NCBI GenBank assembly: GCA_015061365.1 | Contig: SUWS01000006.1 | Coordinates: 34,306-98,305 of the forward strand | Length of the DNA: 64,000 nucleotides | Direction of reading: 5' to 3' | Source of the DNA: Lentimicrobiaceae bacterium | GTDB lineage: Bacteria; Bacteroidota; Bacteroidia; Bacteroidales; F082 | In this document: in pieces, positions 49,001-57,331 of the stretch | Layout: the number at the start of each line of letters is the position of its first letter | How positions within the stretch are numbered: position 1 is the stretch's first letter | The notes under the pieces: generated by a model | The model's database searches: none | What the model saw: only the letters and a program-made list of their open reading frames with translations | Told to the model about the DNA's origin: nothing | Made by a program: the position numbers and the translations under genes

Positions 49001-49426
49001 TTCTTCAATCTTAGTCGATAAAACAATTCTCGTATTACCTTCTATGACTTCCAATTTCCTTCTGTTGGATGTCGTATAAGTATTTGATCTCGTTTTATGA
49101 ACTAACCAAGTCGCAGCATAAAGAGTGTCTTTAACAGAGAAATACAATTCGGCTTTGCCATCGGTCTTGCCTTTACGCAAAATATTAGTCGTATTTTTTG
49201 TGTTATTATTTCCATTTTCCGTCTTCTCATTATTTCTAACATTTTCATAACGAGAGACTTTATCATATAATGCTAGTGTAATTGCATCTAAAATAGTCGT
49301 CTTACCAGAACCGGTTTCACCACAAATTAAAAATAAAGGCTCATTACTCAAGACACTGTTTGTAAAATTAATTTCAGCTTCTTCGATAGAATTGAGGTTT
49401 TGTATTATCAGCTTTTCAATCTTCAT
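46052..49426 (-). CDS. sbcC: Exonuclease subunit SbcC (SMC-like ATPase)
   Basis: 1124 residues from the ATG at 49426. The N-terminal ATPase half has Walker A CGETGSGKTTILDA (about residues 35-48) and the Q-loop MLAQGEFSTFLKSR. Two long coiled coils flank a zinc hook CPVCGSKEH (about residue 546). The C-terminal half has the ABC signature SSLSGGETFLVSLALALGL and Walker B MLFIDEGFGTLD. With SbcD it forms the Mre11-Rad50-type complex that opens DNA hairpins and blocked ends. sbcD lies 90 bases upstream on the same strand. The C-terminus ends in a dispersed repeat. Length is within the family range. Confidence 0.95.
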   Translation of the reverse strand: MKIEKLIIQNLNSIEEAEINFTNSVLSNEPLFLICGETGSGKTTILDAITLALYDKVSRYENVRNNEKTENGNNNTKNTTNILRKGKTDGKAELYFSVKDTLYAATWLVHKTRSNTYTTSNRRKLEVIEGNTRIVLSTKIEEVNKKVEELVGLSYDQFIRSVMLAQGEFSTFLKSRKNEQSEILEMLTGTEVYSKIADAVKAKKGEAFYKKKEAETLYNGLKDNILSKEQVEELNVRQGELSVIINQKENDLKKIESSIVWCKKNKDLQREFDEVKRLYDNVLEQINSQEYKDNKSVVDDYFRTQKEREVIKELTRLEYELLKINDFIDDDLRLFINLKDSFHKEKDNKNRLIFKVNELKEWIDNHNDNEIISDNHNLILTLLDDLSKISDLLISKEKELNDNELKKNEITSQLQSLSRSFENIKKSKEEAELSLEKLLQNFDSDEYEKLIEEHKKLNDDRKSHSDRNAKLNNVRTVLEQYLILDKNIKNEKDKCENLKLSFNQEKSNVLSLKNTFEAKNEEYLRQENMVKDWAKEYRSKLKDGEPCPVCGSKEHHYKDESVVQSLFEVIRNEWQKLKDSYEKAKDNLNKSEAELNAVLKNIKVDEKRLELIFNNLNVLCNGNPIFDIERLDVNIRKYNDLILETDKRIDEVNAKLNRFAIVKKSIDEAQKNKKSIDDNYVSIEKTLSAKQIEYQQIELTLNTIKTIINEQKSKYREKELVVDNYLKIDNWKHAFADSQRDFIKIINNISSEWKNKIELLRNTETQIISIEETLAQCERLESSLDDILPKKSVDVTEERYSLQELVSLFSGLYEKSKTRMSEKNRMEESLNSVKKVVDDFINNDSDISLDRLKYLSEISDIQYFVKKNKDLDDELIKSKNTLTIKEKEFKSHQNNEAKLSDDVSLEELEISFISLSNEKKSAEESLSEVKMRLALNAQNHSVSLEYQKDMEEKDRIYHLWEQLAKAIGTTDNDNFRDVAQAYTMSILLDRANYYMKQLSSRYLLSCYPDSLAIMVQDMEMGGELRAASSLSGGETFLVSLALALGLTSLNDEHFNMDMLFIDEGFGTLDNESLDMVMNTLENLHSLGRKVGIISHVDTLKERIPVKIQLVRIGKSASKVEIINN

Positions 49427-49516
49427 AATCAAATATTTAAGTTAAAGTCCACAGACAACTTTCAACAGATATGGTTCTTAATTTTCAATTTATAACTCAA
49501 TAGTTAGAAGTTTCCA

Positions 49517-50749
49517 CTACATTATTTCGTCGCAGACTTTTTTGAACATAATCTTCATTTCTTCAGGCATATCCTCGTTGTTTTTCTTTTTATAGACAGA
49601 ACATCCCAATTCAAATGGAGAAATCGCCTTAAATTCATCAATAGTACGAATTAGATTTTCTGAATTATCTGATTTGTTTTCAGGAAGATAGACTTGAACT
49701 CCGCAATATTTAGCTTTCCTTTCCTCAAAAACATCCATTATCTTAGCGTTTGTAACATCAGATAGTGCCAAATCAGATTTAACGTGCAAGCGTACATAGC
49801 ACTCGTTATCAAGCACTTTCTCGATATTATCAAGCACTTCCTCTACTGAAAGAGCATCATCATACGAGTTTGGTTTAGAAGGGAAATCCAATACTGGAAT
49901 CAGAGGTTCTATTTCTCTGATTTTAATATCAACATTATGATTATCAATATTTACAACAGTAACTGAGTGAGGATAAATTTCATTGAAAGTAAGAGCAAAT
50001 GGCGAACCTGAATAACGCATGTTTTCCCCAACGAACTGCGGATGATGGACATGTCCCAAAGCCCAGTAATCGATCTCATTCAATGACAATATATCTTCTT
50101 TAGCAACTGACTCCAAACCACCAATCATTTTATTATAAGAATTCGAATTGACCCCACTCATCATAAAATGCCCTGTGGCAACAACAGAATGATTTTCATT
50201 AAATTGAACACTTTGTTTCAAGTTGTTATTTAAGTTATTATAAAATGAAAAAACACGGTTAGAATAAGTGTCATTATCTTTTAAAGGTGGATAATTTCCC
50301 GCATTAATGAAAGGAACCGCGAGAACCCAGCCAACTATTTCATCATGTCTTTTAACAGGAATCTGGATTTTAGAAGCATCGTATGAAAGTTCACTCTCAT
50401 TAAATTCTTTATAGAAATCCAAACCTCCGATTACTGTGACGTTGAAAGCTTCCCAAAGTTCACGGGGTGCTTCGAGACGAGAAGGTGAATCATGATTGCC
50501 AGCAACTACAATTATCTGTAAGTCATCATGCAAACGTGAGAGTTCAACCAAAGTATGATAGTATAGTCTCTGTGAAACTACAGTCGGTGTCGCAGAATGA
50601 AAGATGTCTCCAGACACAATCAAAACGTCAGGTTCCTCTTCTAAAATAATATTTTTCAATTGATTAAAGAAATATTTATGCTCATCATCTCGAGAATATT
50701 GATGCAAAGTCTGCCCTAAATGCCAATCACTTGTATGAATCAACTTCAT
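49517..50749 (-). CDS. sbcD: Exonuclease subunit SbcD (Mre11-type nuclease)
   Basis: 410 residues. Calcineurin-like phosphoesterase with all metal motifs: DWHLGQTLH (D8, H10), VSGDIFHSATP, VAGNHDSPSR, and GHVHHPQF. The capping domain follows (about 270-400). It is the Mn2+-dependent nuclease partner of SbcC. The ATG lies 22 bases inside the 3' end of the upstream esterase gene, indicating co-transcription, though the two functions appear unrelated. Confidence 0.95.
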   Translation of the reverse strand: MKLIHTSDWHLGQTLHQYSRDDEHKYFFNQLKNIILEEEPDVLIVSGDIFHSATPTVVSQRLYYHTLVELSRLHDDLQIIVVAGNHDSPSRLEAPRELWEAFNVTVIGGLDFYKEFNESELSYDASKIQIPVKRHDEIVGWVLAVPFINAGNYPPLKDNDTYSNRVFSFYNNLNNNLKQSVQFNENHSVVATGHFMMSGVNSNSYNKMIGGLESVAKEDILSLNEIDYWALGHVHHPQFVGENMRYSGSPFALTFNEIYPHSVTVVNIDNHNVDIKIREIEPLIPVLDFPSKPNSYDDALSVEEVLDNIEKVLDNECYVRLHVKSDLALSDVTNAKIMDVFEERKAKYCGVQVYLPENKSDNSENLIRTIDEFKAISPFELGCSVYKKKNNEDMPEEMKIMFKKVCDEIM

Positions 50750-52358
50750 TTTCGTTAATATTTTTAATTACAAAAACATCTTCAAAACCAGCTCCGTTTT
50801 TATAATATCCAGACACTCTTATTTCTTGGATATATGAGTCATCAAACAAAGAAGCTCTAACCACACCTGTCGACTCTTCTATAGAGACACCACCAACCAC
50901 TTGCCAGTCTGCGGCGAGAACATCAGTGGTATCAATTGTAAATATCTGACAATCACTTTTATCTTGAATGATATATGCGGGATTTGGAATTAATTCATCG
51001 TAAAAGAAATCGACTATTTCATTTTGTATGGTATAGAAATTTTCGTTTAACTTACGATTTTCATCGAGATGAAGAGTATGTCCTTGACCATGAAAAGTAT
51101 GTAATTCTGAACGTATTCCTAAACCTTTGGCTTTCTGATGGATGAGAGAAGATCCATACATCTCCTCGAAGAAAACCTTCTGAAACTCACCTATCGCTTT
51201 GAAGGGATAACCTTTTCCGTATGGAAGAATTTCATCAACATCACCATGAAATGAAACGATAGGTACATTTGCATTTCTCAGAATATTAAGGTCATAAACA
51301 CTTCCCCACATATTAGCTATAGCCTTGATTTTAAACTCATTGTATATATCATTTCCAGAAGTTTCCAGATCACCTAAATCCTCCATGAAGAGCGATGAAT
51401 AAGTCGATTGTGGTCTATCTTTATTACGCATATAAGCAAGATTGATGGCGGTTATACTACCAGCACTAGCACCGCCAACGAACAGTAAATCAGGATTAAT
51501 GCGATAGATATCTTTTTTAGAAAGAAGGTATCTCATTGCAGCATGAGCGTCTTGAGTTGCTTGATAAGCCGTACGTTCGATCGCCTTTGAGTTTGGTCTG
51601 AATCCCATTCTGTAATTGATTGACACACAAACATATCCCAAAGAGGCGAAATGATTACACCATTTTTGATAAGGAACGGTTGCTTTATCACCTATAAAAA
51701 AAGCTCCTCCATGAACAAACATCATTAGCGGACGCTGCGTAAGTGTATCATCCTTGGGAAGATAAATATCCATATCAAGATTCAAATCCTTTCTTTTCAA
51801 CGAATTAAATAATCCGGTCTTTACCACATTTGCAATATCAACAGTATCGTCCGGGATTGATGACCAGAATCCTTTCACCTCAGCATATTTTATGTCAGAT
51901 AATCTCTCTACATCAAATATTTTTTCTTTATATCTACCAGTGTTAACAAACTGAATATCATTTGTTACGTAGGGGTATAAGATAAAATTGTTCTTATCAT
52001 CAAATCTCTTGCTCTTATAAAATCCTTCATAGATATTATTATGGCGTTTTTTGATTTTTAAGTCATAAGAGTCTGAATTAGAAACTTCAACGGCACACTT
52101 ATTTTTATAAAGATCCATTGTAAACGATTCAGGTCTCATTATCAGATCATTATACATAAGGTAGATTCTCCCTTCCGCATACGAGCCGTCTATTGTGTCT
52201 AACTTGATAAAGTAAGAAACGTTTTTATCTGTATTCTTGAATATGTAATTTCGATGTTCATCAGGAATCTCACTGCTTGTCTTGCAAGAGAATAAATTCA
52301 AAAGCAGGATAAACAAGGATAATATCTGTAAATGATGAAGATACAATTTCAGTTTCAT
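50727..52358 (-). CDS. Carboxylesterase/alpha-beta hydrolase lipoprotein
   Basis: 543 residues. Lipoprotein signal with lipobox NLFSC (about Cys25). Residues about 30-160 are beta-rich and unassigned. The alpha/beta-hydrolase domain (about 175-440) has the oxyanion motif FVHGGAFFIGDKA, the nucleophile elbow GGASAGSITA and a late FHGQGHTLH with the likely catalytic histidine; an acid is likely in SFHGDVDEILP. The C-terminal 90 residues are a separate beta-like part. Related proteins hydrolyse acyl or feruloyl esters; the substrate is unknown. It is divergent from the GH20 gene, so it may deacylate the same glycans, which is speculative. Confidence 0.78.
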   Translation of the reverse strand: MKLKLYLHHLQILSLFILLLNLFSCKTSSEIPDEHRNYIFKNTDKNVSYFIKLDTIDGSYAEGRIYLMYNDLIMRPESFTMDLYKNKCAVEVSNSDSYDLKIKKRHNNIYEGFYKSKRFDDKNNFILYPYVTNDIQFVNTGRYKEKIFDVERLSDIKYAEVKGFWSSIPDDTVDIANVVKTGLFNSLKRKDLNLDMDIYLPKDDTLTQRPLMMFVHGGAFFIGDKATVPYQKWCNHFASLGYVCVSINYRMGFRPNSKAIERTAYQATQDAHAAMRYLLSKKDIYRINPDLLFVGGASAGSITAINLAYMRNKDRPQSTYSSLFMEDLGDLETSGNDIYNEFKIKAIANMWGSVYDLNILRNANVPIVSFHGDVDEILPYGKGYPFKAIGEFQKVFFEEMYGSSLIHQKAKGLGIRSELHTFHGQGHTLHLDENRKLNENFYTIQNEIVDFFYDELIPNPAYIIQDKSDCQIFTIDTTDVLAADWQVVGGVSIEESTGVVRASLFDDSYIQEIRVSGYYKNGAGFEDVFVIKNINENEVDSYK

Positions 52359-52393
52359 AATCCATATTTTTGCTGTAAAGTTAAAAATAAATC

Positions 52394-52424
52394 TTGAATA
52401 ATTCGCCTTATTTTCTTAATTTCG
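52394..52424 (+). promoter_or_regulatory. Candidate promoter of the GH20 gene
   Basis: TTGA (52394-52397) and TAATTTCG (52417-52424) are separated by 19 bases, close to the TTTG / TAnnTTTG pattern with one mismatch in each. It lies 28 bases before the chosen start. Confidence 0.4.
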
Positions 52425-52451
52425 CAAACTAAATATTTGTTCAATAAAAAT

Positions 52452-54782
52452 ATGAAAATGAGACTAAAAAACATCATCACTGCAAGTATCATCGCGATGA
52501 CTCTGTTATCTTGCTCGGGAGAATTAAAGCAAGCCGACTATCGCGTAATTCCATTACCTAAACAAATTACTGAAAACACGACTGAAAACCCGTTTGTCAT
52601 TTCCTCTAAAGTCGTGATTGCTTATCCTTCTTCACACGTCGAATTGATCAAGGAAGCGAATTTCCTATCGGAATATCTTAATGAGATTTTAGGATACACT
52701 TTAAAAGTTGAAGAAGTAGATAAGATCAAAAGCAATGCTATCAACTTAATCATCAACCCTTCATTATTTACAGAAAACGATGCTTATAAAATCATTGTAA
52801 ATAAAGATAATATACAAATTATCGGAAGTAACACTCAAAGTATTTTCTATGCTATTCAGACATTAAGAAAGAGTCTTCCTTTTGATGCGGAAGGAGAAAA
52901 AGTCAGCATGCCGGCAGGTGAAATATACGACTATCCTCGCTTCGGTCACAGAGGCATGATGTTGGACGTAAGCCGCCACATTTTCGAATTGGATTCCATT
53001 AAAGAATTCATCGACGTCATGGCATTACACAACATGAATAAGTTCCACCTCCACATCACCGACGACCAAGGCTGGCGCATTGAAATCAAGAAATATCCGG
53101 AGTTGACAAAAGTAGGAGCTTGGCGCTCGGGTACAAAAATCGGCAAGACTGAGACATACGACACTATACGTCACGGCGGTTTCTATACACAAGACGAACT
53201 CCGCGACTTAGTAAAATACGCAGAAGAACGTCATATCACAATAATTCCAGAGATAGACTTACCAGGACATCAGTTAGCAACTTTGGCAACATATCCAGAA
53301 CTCGGATGTACAGGCGGACCATACGAAGTCTGGAAGCAATGGGGTGTTTCTGAAGACGTTATCTGCGCCGGCAACGAAGATGCGATGCGTTTCTTGGAAG
53401 ATGTCTTAGCGGAAGTAATGGACATATTTCCAAGTGAATACATTCACATCGGCGGCGACGAATGTCCTAAGACACGCTGGGAACAATGTCCGAAATGCCA
53501 AGCTAAGATTAAAGAATTGGGATTAAAAGACGATGCTCATTTCACAGCAGAGAATTATCTCCAAAGTTATGTCATGACAAGAATGGAGAAATTCGTTGAA
53601 GATCATGGACGTAAAGTCATTGGTTGGGACGAGGTGTTAGAAGGCGGACTCGGACCTAACGTCACCGTCATGAGTTGGAGAAGCGTTGACGGTGGTCGTG
53701 AAGGAGCAAAACAACATCACGATGTGATAATGACACCATGCTCGCACCTATATTTCGATTATTATCAGACAGATAACACCGACGACGAGCCAATCGCAAT
53801 AGGCGGCTACATTCCTGTTAGCAGAGTCTATGAATTTGAGCCTATCCCTTCAGAATTGACAGAAGAAGAAGCTAAACATATCTTAGGTGCACAGGCAAAC
53901 CTCTGGGTTGAATACATAAAAGACATGAGCACAGCATTTTACAGAGTTCTTCCAAGAATGGATGCTTTGACTGAGGTACAATGGGTTTTACCTGAACAAA
54001 AAGATTACGAGGACTTCCGCAAGCGTGCTTATAAAATGGTTCAGCTATATGACCTTAAAGGTTGGAATTACGCAAAACACATCTTCAATATTGATGTTGA
54101 TATAGTCCCTAATATAGAAGCAAAATGCATCGACGTCACAATGTCTAAGTTCGGTGAAGGTGATATTCTGTACACATTAGACGGAACAGATCCATTAACA
54201 AACGGAACGAAATACACTGAGCCACTTAAACTTACAGAAAGTGCAAACTTAAGAGCCATTGTAAAAAGAAGGACAAGTGTAGGCAAGGAATTTAAAACCG
54301 ATATCGAACTCAGCAAATCGTCGATGAAGCCAATAAGTTTGAAGAACGAACCACACGAGAACTATCGTTTTGAAGGCGCACAGACTTTGATTGACGGATT
54401 GTCGGGTGGAAAGAATTACAAGACAGGACGTTGGATCGCATTCTTCGGAGAAAACTTAGATGCTACTATTGATTTGTTGGAACATCAGGAAATAAGCAAT
54501 TTAAGATTCAATTGCAACCTCACAAAAGGCGACTGGATTTTCAACGCTAAGTCAGTTAAGATTTCTGTTTCTGACGACGGAAAAGAATTCAAAGAGATAC
54601 ATTATCAAGAATTTCCAATTGAGACGGTGGCTGAAGACGGTGTAATGAATTTCAGTGTCGATTTCGACAAGGCAAATGCAAGACACGTTAATGTTGTTAT
54701 TGAGCCATTTATGTGTCCAGAAGGACATTCAGGTTACGGCTATCCTGCTTGGATTTTCGTTGACGAACTTAAAATTAACTGA
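52452..54782 (+). CDS. GH20 beta-N-acetylhexosaminidase, lipoprotein
   Basis: 776 residues from the ATG at 52452 (a TTG at 52437 is less likely). Lipobox MTLLSC precedes the mature part. A GH20b-like N-terminal domain (about 25-150) is followed by the GH20 barrel (about 155-520) with GMMLDVSRH, HLHITDDQGWRIE and the catalytic pair D336-E337 in HIGGDECPKTRWE. A chitobiase C-terminal-like domain (DILYTLDGTDPLTNG, about 560-620) and an F5/8 type C-like domain ending PAWIFVDELKIN complete it. It removes terminal GlcNAc or GalNAc from glycans, probably at the periplasmic or outer face. The next gene starts two bases after the stop. Confidence 0.94.
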   Translation: MKMRLKNIITASIIAMTLLSCSGELKQADYRVIPLPKQITENTTENPFVISSKVVIAYPSSHVELIKEANFLSEYLNEILGYTLKVEEVDKIKSNAINLIINPSLFTENDAYKIIVNKDNIQIIGSNTQSIFYAIQTLRKSLPFDAEGEKVSMPAGEIYDYPRFGHRGMMLDVSRHIFELDSIKEFIDVMALHNMNKFHLHITDDQGWRIEIKKYPELTKVGAWRSGTKIGKTETYDTIRHGGFYTQDELRDLVKYAEERHITIIPEIDLPGHQLATLATYPELGCTGGPYEVWKQWGVSEDVICAGNEDAMRFLEDVLAEVMDIFPSEYIHIGGDECPKTRWEQCPKCQAKIKELGLKDDAHFTAENYLQSYVMTRMEKFVEDHGRKVIGWDEVLEGGLGPNVTVMSWRSVDGGREGAKQHHDVIMTPCSHLYFDYYQTDNTDDEPIAIGGYIPVSRVYEFEPIPSELTEEEAKHILGAQANLWVEYIKDMSTAFYRVLPRMDALTEVQWVLPEQKDYEDFRKRAYKMVQLYDLKGWNYAKHIFNIDVDIVPNIEAKCIDVTMSKFGEGDILYTLDGTDPLTNGTKYTEPLKLTESANLRAIVKRRTSVGKEFKTDIELSKSSMKPISLKNEPHENYRFEGAQTLIDGLSGGKNYKTGRWIAFFGENLDATIDLLEHQEISNLRFNCNLTKGDWIFNAKSVKISVSDDGKEFKEIHYQEFPIETVAEDGVMNFSVDFDKANARHVNVVIEPFMCPEGHSGYGYPAWIFVDELKIN

Positions 54783-54784
54783 TT

Positions 54785-55255
54785 ATGAGTGAATTGACAA
54801 TACGTTTTGCTGAACCCAACGAAGCCGGTTTAGTTTTGGATTTCATCAAAAAGATAGCAGATTACGAAAAGTTATTAGATGAAGTAATTTGCGATGAATC
54901 AACGATATACGATTCTGTTTTCGTCAAGAAAGAAGCTGAAGTCATTTTTGCCTGCGAAGATGGTATTCCTGTCGGATTCGCCTTGTTCTTCCACAACTTC
55001 TCCACTTTCATGGGAAAGAAAGGACTCTATTTAGAAGACCTGTTTGTGATTCCTGAGAAGAGAGGCAAAGGATATGGCAAAGCTTTGTTTCAATATTTAG
55101 GAAGATTAGCGAACGAAAGAGGCTGCAAACGCTTCGAATGGGTATGTCTGAACTGGAATGAACCATCGATAGAATTCTACAAATCGTTCGGTGCGGTTCC
55201 TATGGACGAATGGACCACATTCAGACTATCAGGCAAAGCATTGAAAGACATCTGA
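54785..55255 (+). CDS. GNAT family N-acetyltransferase
   Basis: 156 residues with a full GNAT fold. Motif A, the acetyl-CoA site, is PEKRGKGYGKALFQYLG (about residues 97-113), preceded by GLYLEDLFVIP. Late FEWVCLNWNEPSIEFYKSFG resembles spermidine/diamine acetyltransferase-type members (thialysine or SSAT-like). The substrate may be a small amine. It follows the hexosaminidase gene by two bases and is likely co-transcribed. Confidence 0.88.
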   Translation: MSELTIRFAEPNEAGLVLDFIKKIADYEKLLDEVICDESTIYDSVFVKKEAEVIFACEDGIPVGFALFFHNFSTFMGKKGLYLEDLFVIPEKRGKGYGKALFQYLGRLANERGCKRFEWVCLNWNEPSIEFYKSFGAVPMDEWTTFRLSGKALKDI

Positions 55256-55305
55256 TTTTTTGTAAAAATATTTAAATAAGTATTGTTTTTATAAGAAATA
55301 TTTTA

Positions 55306-55337
55306 TACCTTTGCACTCGCAAACCTCGGGTAGGTTT
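55306..55337 (+). promoter_or_regulatory. rpsP promoter and leader hairpin
   Basis: TACCTTTG followed by C (55306-55313) is a full -7 match. Shortly after it a 6-bp perfect hairpin (aaacct/aggttt, 55321-55337) marks the start of the leader. rpsP begins 43 bases later. Confidence 0.6.
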
Positions 55338-55379
55338 AAATTAAGTAATTTATTATTAATCAATTAAAAAGAAGAAATT

Positions 55380-55925
55380 ATGTCAGCAAAAATGAGATTA
55401 CAAAGACATGGTAAAAAAGGTCAACCTTTCTATCATATTGTAATTGCAGACGCTCGTGCACCACGTGATGGTCGTTTCATTGAAAAAATCGGTACTTACA
55501 ATCCAGTAGCACAACCAGCTCAAATCAACATCAACTTTGACAAAGCATTAGACTGGTTAAACAAAGGTGCTCAACCAACAGACACAGTACGTTCAATCCT
55601 TTCACAAAAAGGCGTTTTGTTAAAGAAACACTTATTGGTTGGCGTTAAGAAAGGTGCTATGACAGCTGAACAAGCAGAAGTCAAGTTCCAAAACTGGATG
55701 AAAGAAAAAGAAGCAAAGGCAGCTGAAGAAGTAAAAGCTAAGGCAGAACAAAAGAGAGCTGCTCAAAAAGAAAGATTAGAAGCAGAAGCTAAAGTTAACG
55801 AAGCACGTATCGCTGAGTTAGCTAAGAGAAGAGCAGAAGCAGCAGCCGCTGAAGCAGCAGAAAACGCAGAAGCAGCTACAGAAGAAGCTCCAGCAGCTGA
55901 AGAAACAACAGAAGCAGAAGCTTGA
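55380..55925 (+). CDS. rpsP: 30S ribosomal protein bS16 with long C-terminal extension
   Basis: 181 residues. The first 80 or so are the standard bS16 core, [20 protein letters not shown] and [12 protein letters not shown]. Residues about 105-181 form an Ala/Glu/Lys-rich coiled-coil-like tail with an acidic end ([14 protein letters not shown]). Such a tail is known in Bacteroidota bS16 proteins and absent from E. coli. The core binds 16S rRNA during 30S assembly; the tail's role is not known to me. A single gene with its own promoter and a strong terminator. Confidence 0.96.
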   Translation: MSAKMRLQRHGKKGQPFYHIVIADARAPRDGRFIEKIGTYNPVAQPAQININFDKALDWLNKGAQPTDTVRSILSQKGVLLKKHLLVGVKKGAMTAEQAEVKFQNWMKEKEAKAAEEVKAKAEQKRAAQKERLEAEAKVNEARIAELAKRRAEAAAAEAAENAEAATEEAPAAEETTEAEA

Positions 55926-55948
55926 GATTCTAAATCTTGAAATACAAA

Positions 55949-55983
55949 AAAATCCGTCGGAGAAATTCGACGGATTTTTTTTA
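55949..55983 (+). terminator. rpsP terminator
   Basis: Nine-bp perfect stem, aatccgtcg (55951-55959) and cgacggatt (55968-55976), followed by a run of T to 55982. Classical rho-independent terminator 25 bases after the rpsP stop. Confidence 0.92.
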
Positions 55984-56084
55984 TCCTTGAAAAGGCGCGA
56001 TTAGTTACACAAAGGTTTTTATTACCTATCGTTATTTTTCTATAAAATAATTATATGAACAAACATTATTATGCAAAAAAACAT

Positions 56085-56092
56085 TATATTTG
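56085..56092 (+). promoter_or_regulatory. -7 promoter box of the AbiE-type pair
   Basis: TATATTTG, a full TAnnTTTG match, 31 bases before the antitoxin start. A short inverted repeat tgtaaacaaatttg-like sequence lies just downstream and could be an autoregulatory operator, which is inference. Confidence 0.5.
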
Positions 56093-56123
56093 TAAACAAA
56101 TTTGTTGACATAATATTACCATT

Positions 56124-56687
56124 ATGAATTATGATGTAGGACAATATATAAACGAATTAATATCCCATACAGGTCAGTCTCAATCTATTGTGGCTCGTGA
56201 TATAAAAGTTTCTCGTCAGTTGCTCAGTTGTGTAATTAACGGTAAACGTGAAATGTCGTTACAACTTGCCATGAAATTAGAATCCTATTTTTCGTTAGCA
56301 GATGGTGAACTTATGAAGATTCAATCGATGCAAGCCATTCAAAGACGGAAACGACATATACGAAATCACCTATGCGAGACGCTAATGAACAAGAACGCAT
56401 TTTGGTCGTATGATATAAAATCTTTTGACGACATACCAGACGAAGAACTAATCGAAAAATGTTTCACCATACTTGATATGAATGATATAGACCTAATGTT
56501 TGAACTTTTTCCTCGCAAACAAATTCAACAAATATGGCAAGAACGAATGGCGATACAAGGAGAATATATGCAAATGCTTAACGTGATGATTGCTATGTAT
56601 TATTTCGGAATCAAAGAACCTGAAAAATATTTAGCCAAGGTCGAAAAAAAACATATCAATAATTTACTAAAAAAAGTCACTATATGA
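56124..56687 (+). CDS. HTH-domain antitoxin of an AbiE-type pair
   Basis: 187 residues. The N-terminal Xre/HigA-like helix-turn-helix (about 13-55) reads SQSIVARDIKVSRQLLSCVI with NGKREMSLQLAMKLESYF. The rest is helical with no known domain. It overlaps the following nucleotidyltransferase gene by four bases (ATGA), the usual arrangement of antitoxin before toxin. It should bind its own promoter and counter the toxin. It differs from the classical AbiEi winged-helix antitoxin by having an Xre-type head. The pair sits between rpsP and rarA and is locally AT-rich. Confidence 0.75.
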   Translation: MNYDVGQYINELISHTGQSQSIVARDIKVSRQLLSCVINGKREMSLQLAMKLESYFSLADGELMKIQSMQAIQRRKRHIRNHLCETLMNKNAFWSYDIKSFDDIPDEELIEKCFTILDMNDIDLMFELFPRKQIQQIWQERMAIQGEYMQMLNVMIAMYYFGIKEPEKYLAKVEKKHINNLLKKVTI

Positions 56688-57325
56688 GACAGGGATTAAC
56701 AAGTAAGATTGAGGCTATTATAGAACAAGTGTCTCAGCTAGAATGTATAAAGCCATATATCTTATGCGGAGGCACAGCACTTGCCATACAAATAGGACAT
56801 CGTAAAAGCGAAGATCTTGACTTTATGACGTGGCGCACATCTAAAACAGAAAAACCTGAAGTAAAATGGAATTTGATAGAAAAAGAAATTGAGGAAAAGA
56901 TTGGAGAAATAGAAAACTTCAATATGCTTGGATTTGACCAAGTTGAATTTTTGGTTAAAGGTGTAAAACTGTCTTTTTTTGTAAGTGACAACTATTCTCC
57001 AGTATCATCACCTATAGAATATCTTGGCAATATACGCTTGGCCGATATAGAATCAATTATGGCAATGAAGATGGAAGTCATGTTGCGCAGGATGAAATTC
57101 CGCGACTACTACGACATCTATAGTATTTTGCAAGAAGGACATTCTATTCACAAAGGCATTGAAAAAGCACTCAAACTATCAAGGCATCGTCTAACCACGA
57201 AGAATATCATTGCGATGCTATTAGGCGGACAATTTATTCAAGACGATAATTTCTCGACATTAGAACCGAAATATAATATCAGCAAAGAAAAGATTAGAGA
57301 GTATATTTTGCATAAATTGAAATAA
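56684..57325 (+). CDS. AbiEii/AbiGii-type nucleotidyltransferase toxin
   Basis: 213 residues. The nucleotidyltransferase motif GGTALAIQIGHRKSEDLDF (about residues 27-45) has the G-G-x-x-L...R-x-S-x-D-L-D-F pattern with the two metal-binding aspartates of AbiEii/MenT-like toxins. A later motif, ADIESIMAMKMEVMLRRMKFRDYYDI (shown only in part as IMAMKMEVM and KFRDYYDI), has the conserved Lys and Arg-Asp of the family. These enzymes add nucleotides to tRNA or GTP-like acceptors and block growth during phage infection. Its start overlaps the antitoxin stop. Target unknown. Confidence 0.82.
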   Translation: MRQGLTSKIEAIIEQVSQLECIKPYILCGGTALAIQIGHRKSEDLDFMTWRTSKTEKPEVKWNLIEKEIEEKIGEIENFNMLGFDQVEFLVKGVKLSFFVSDNYSPVSSPIEYLGNIRLADIESIMAMKMEVMLRRMKFRDYYDIYSILQEGHSIHKGIEKALKLSRHRLTTKNIIAMLLGGQFIQDDNFSTLEPKYNISKEKIREYILHKLK

Positions 57326-57331
57326 AAGGAA

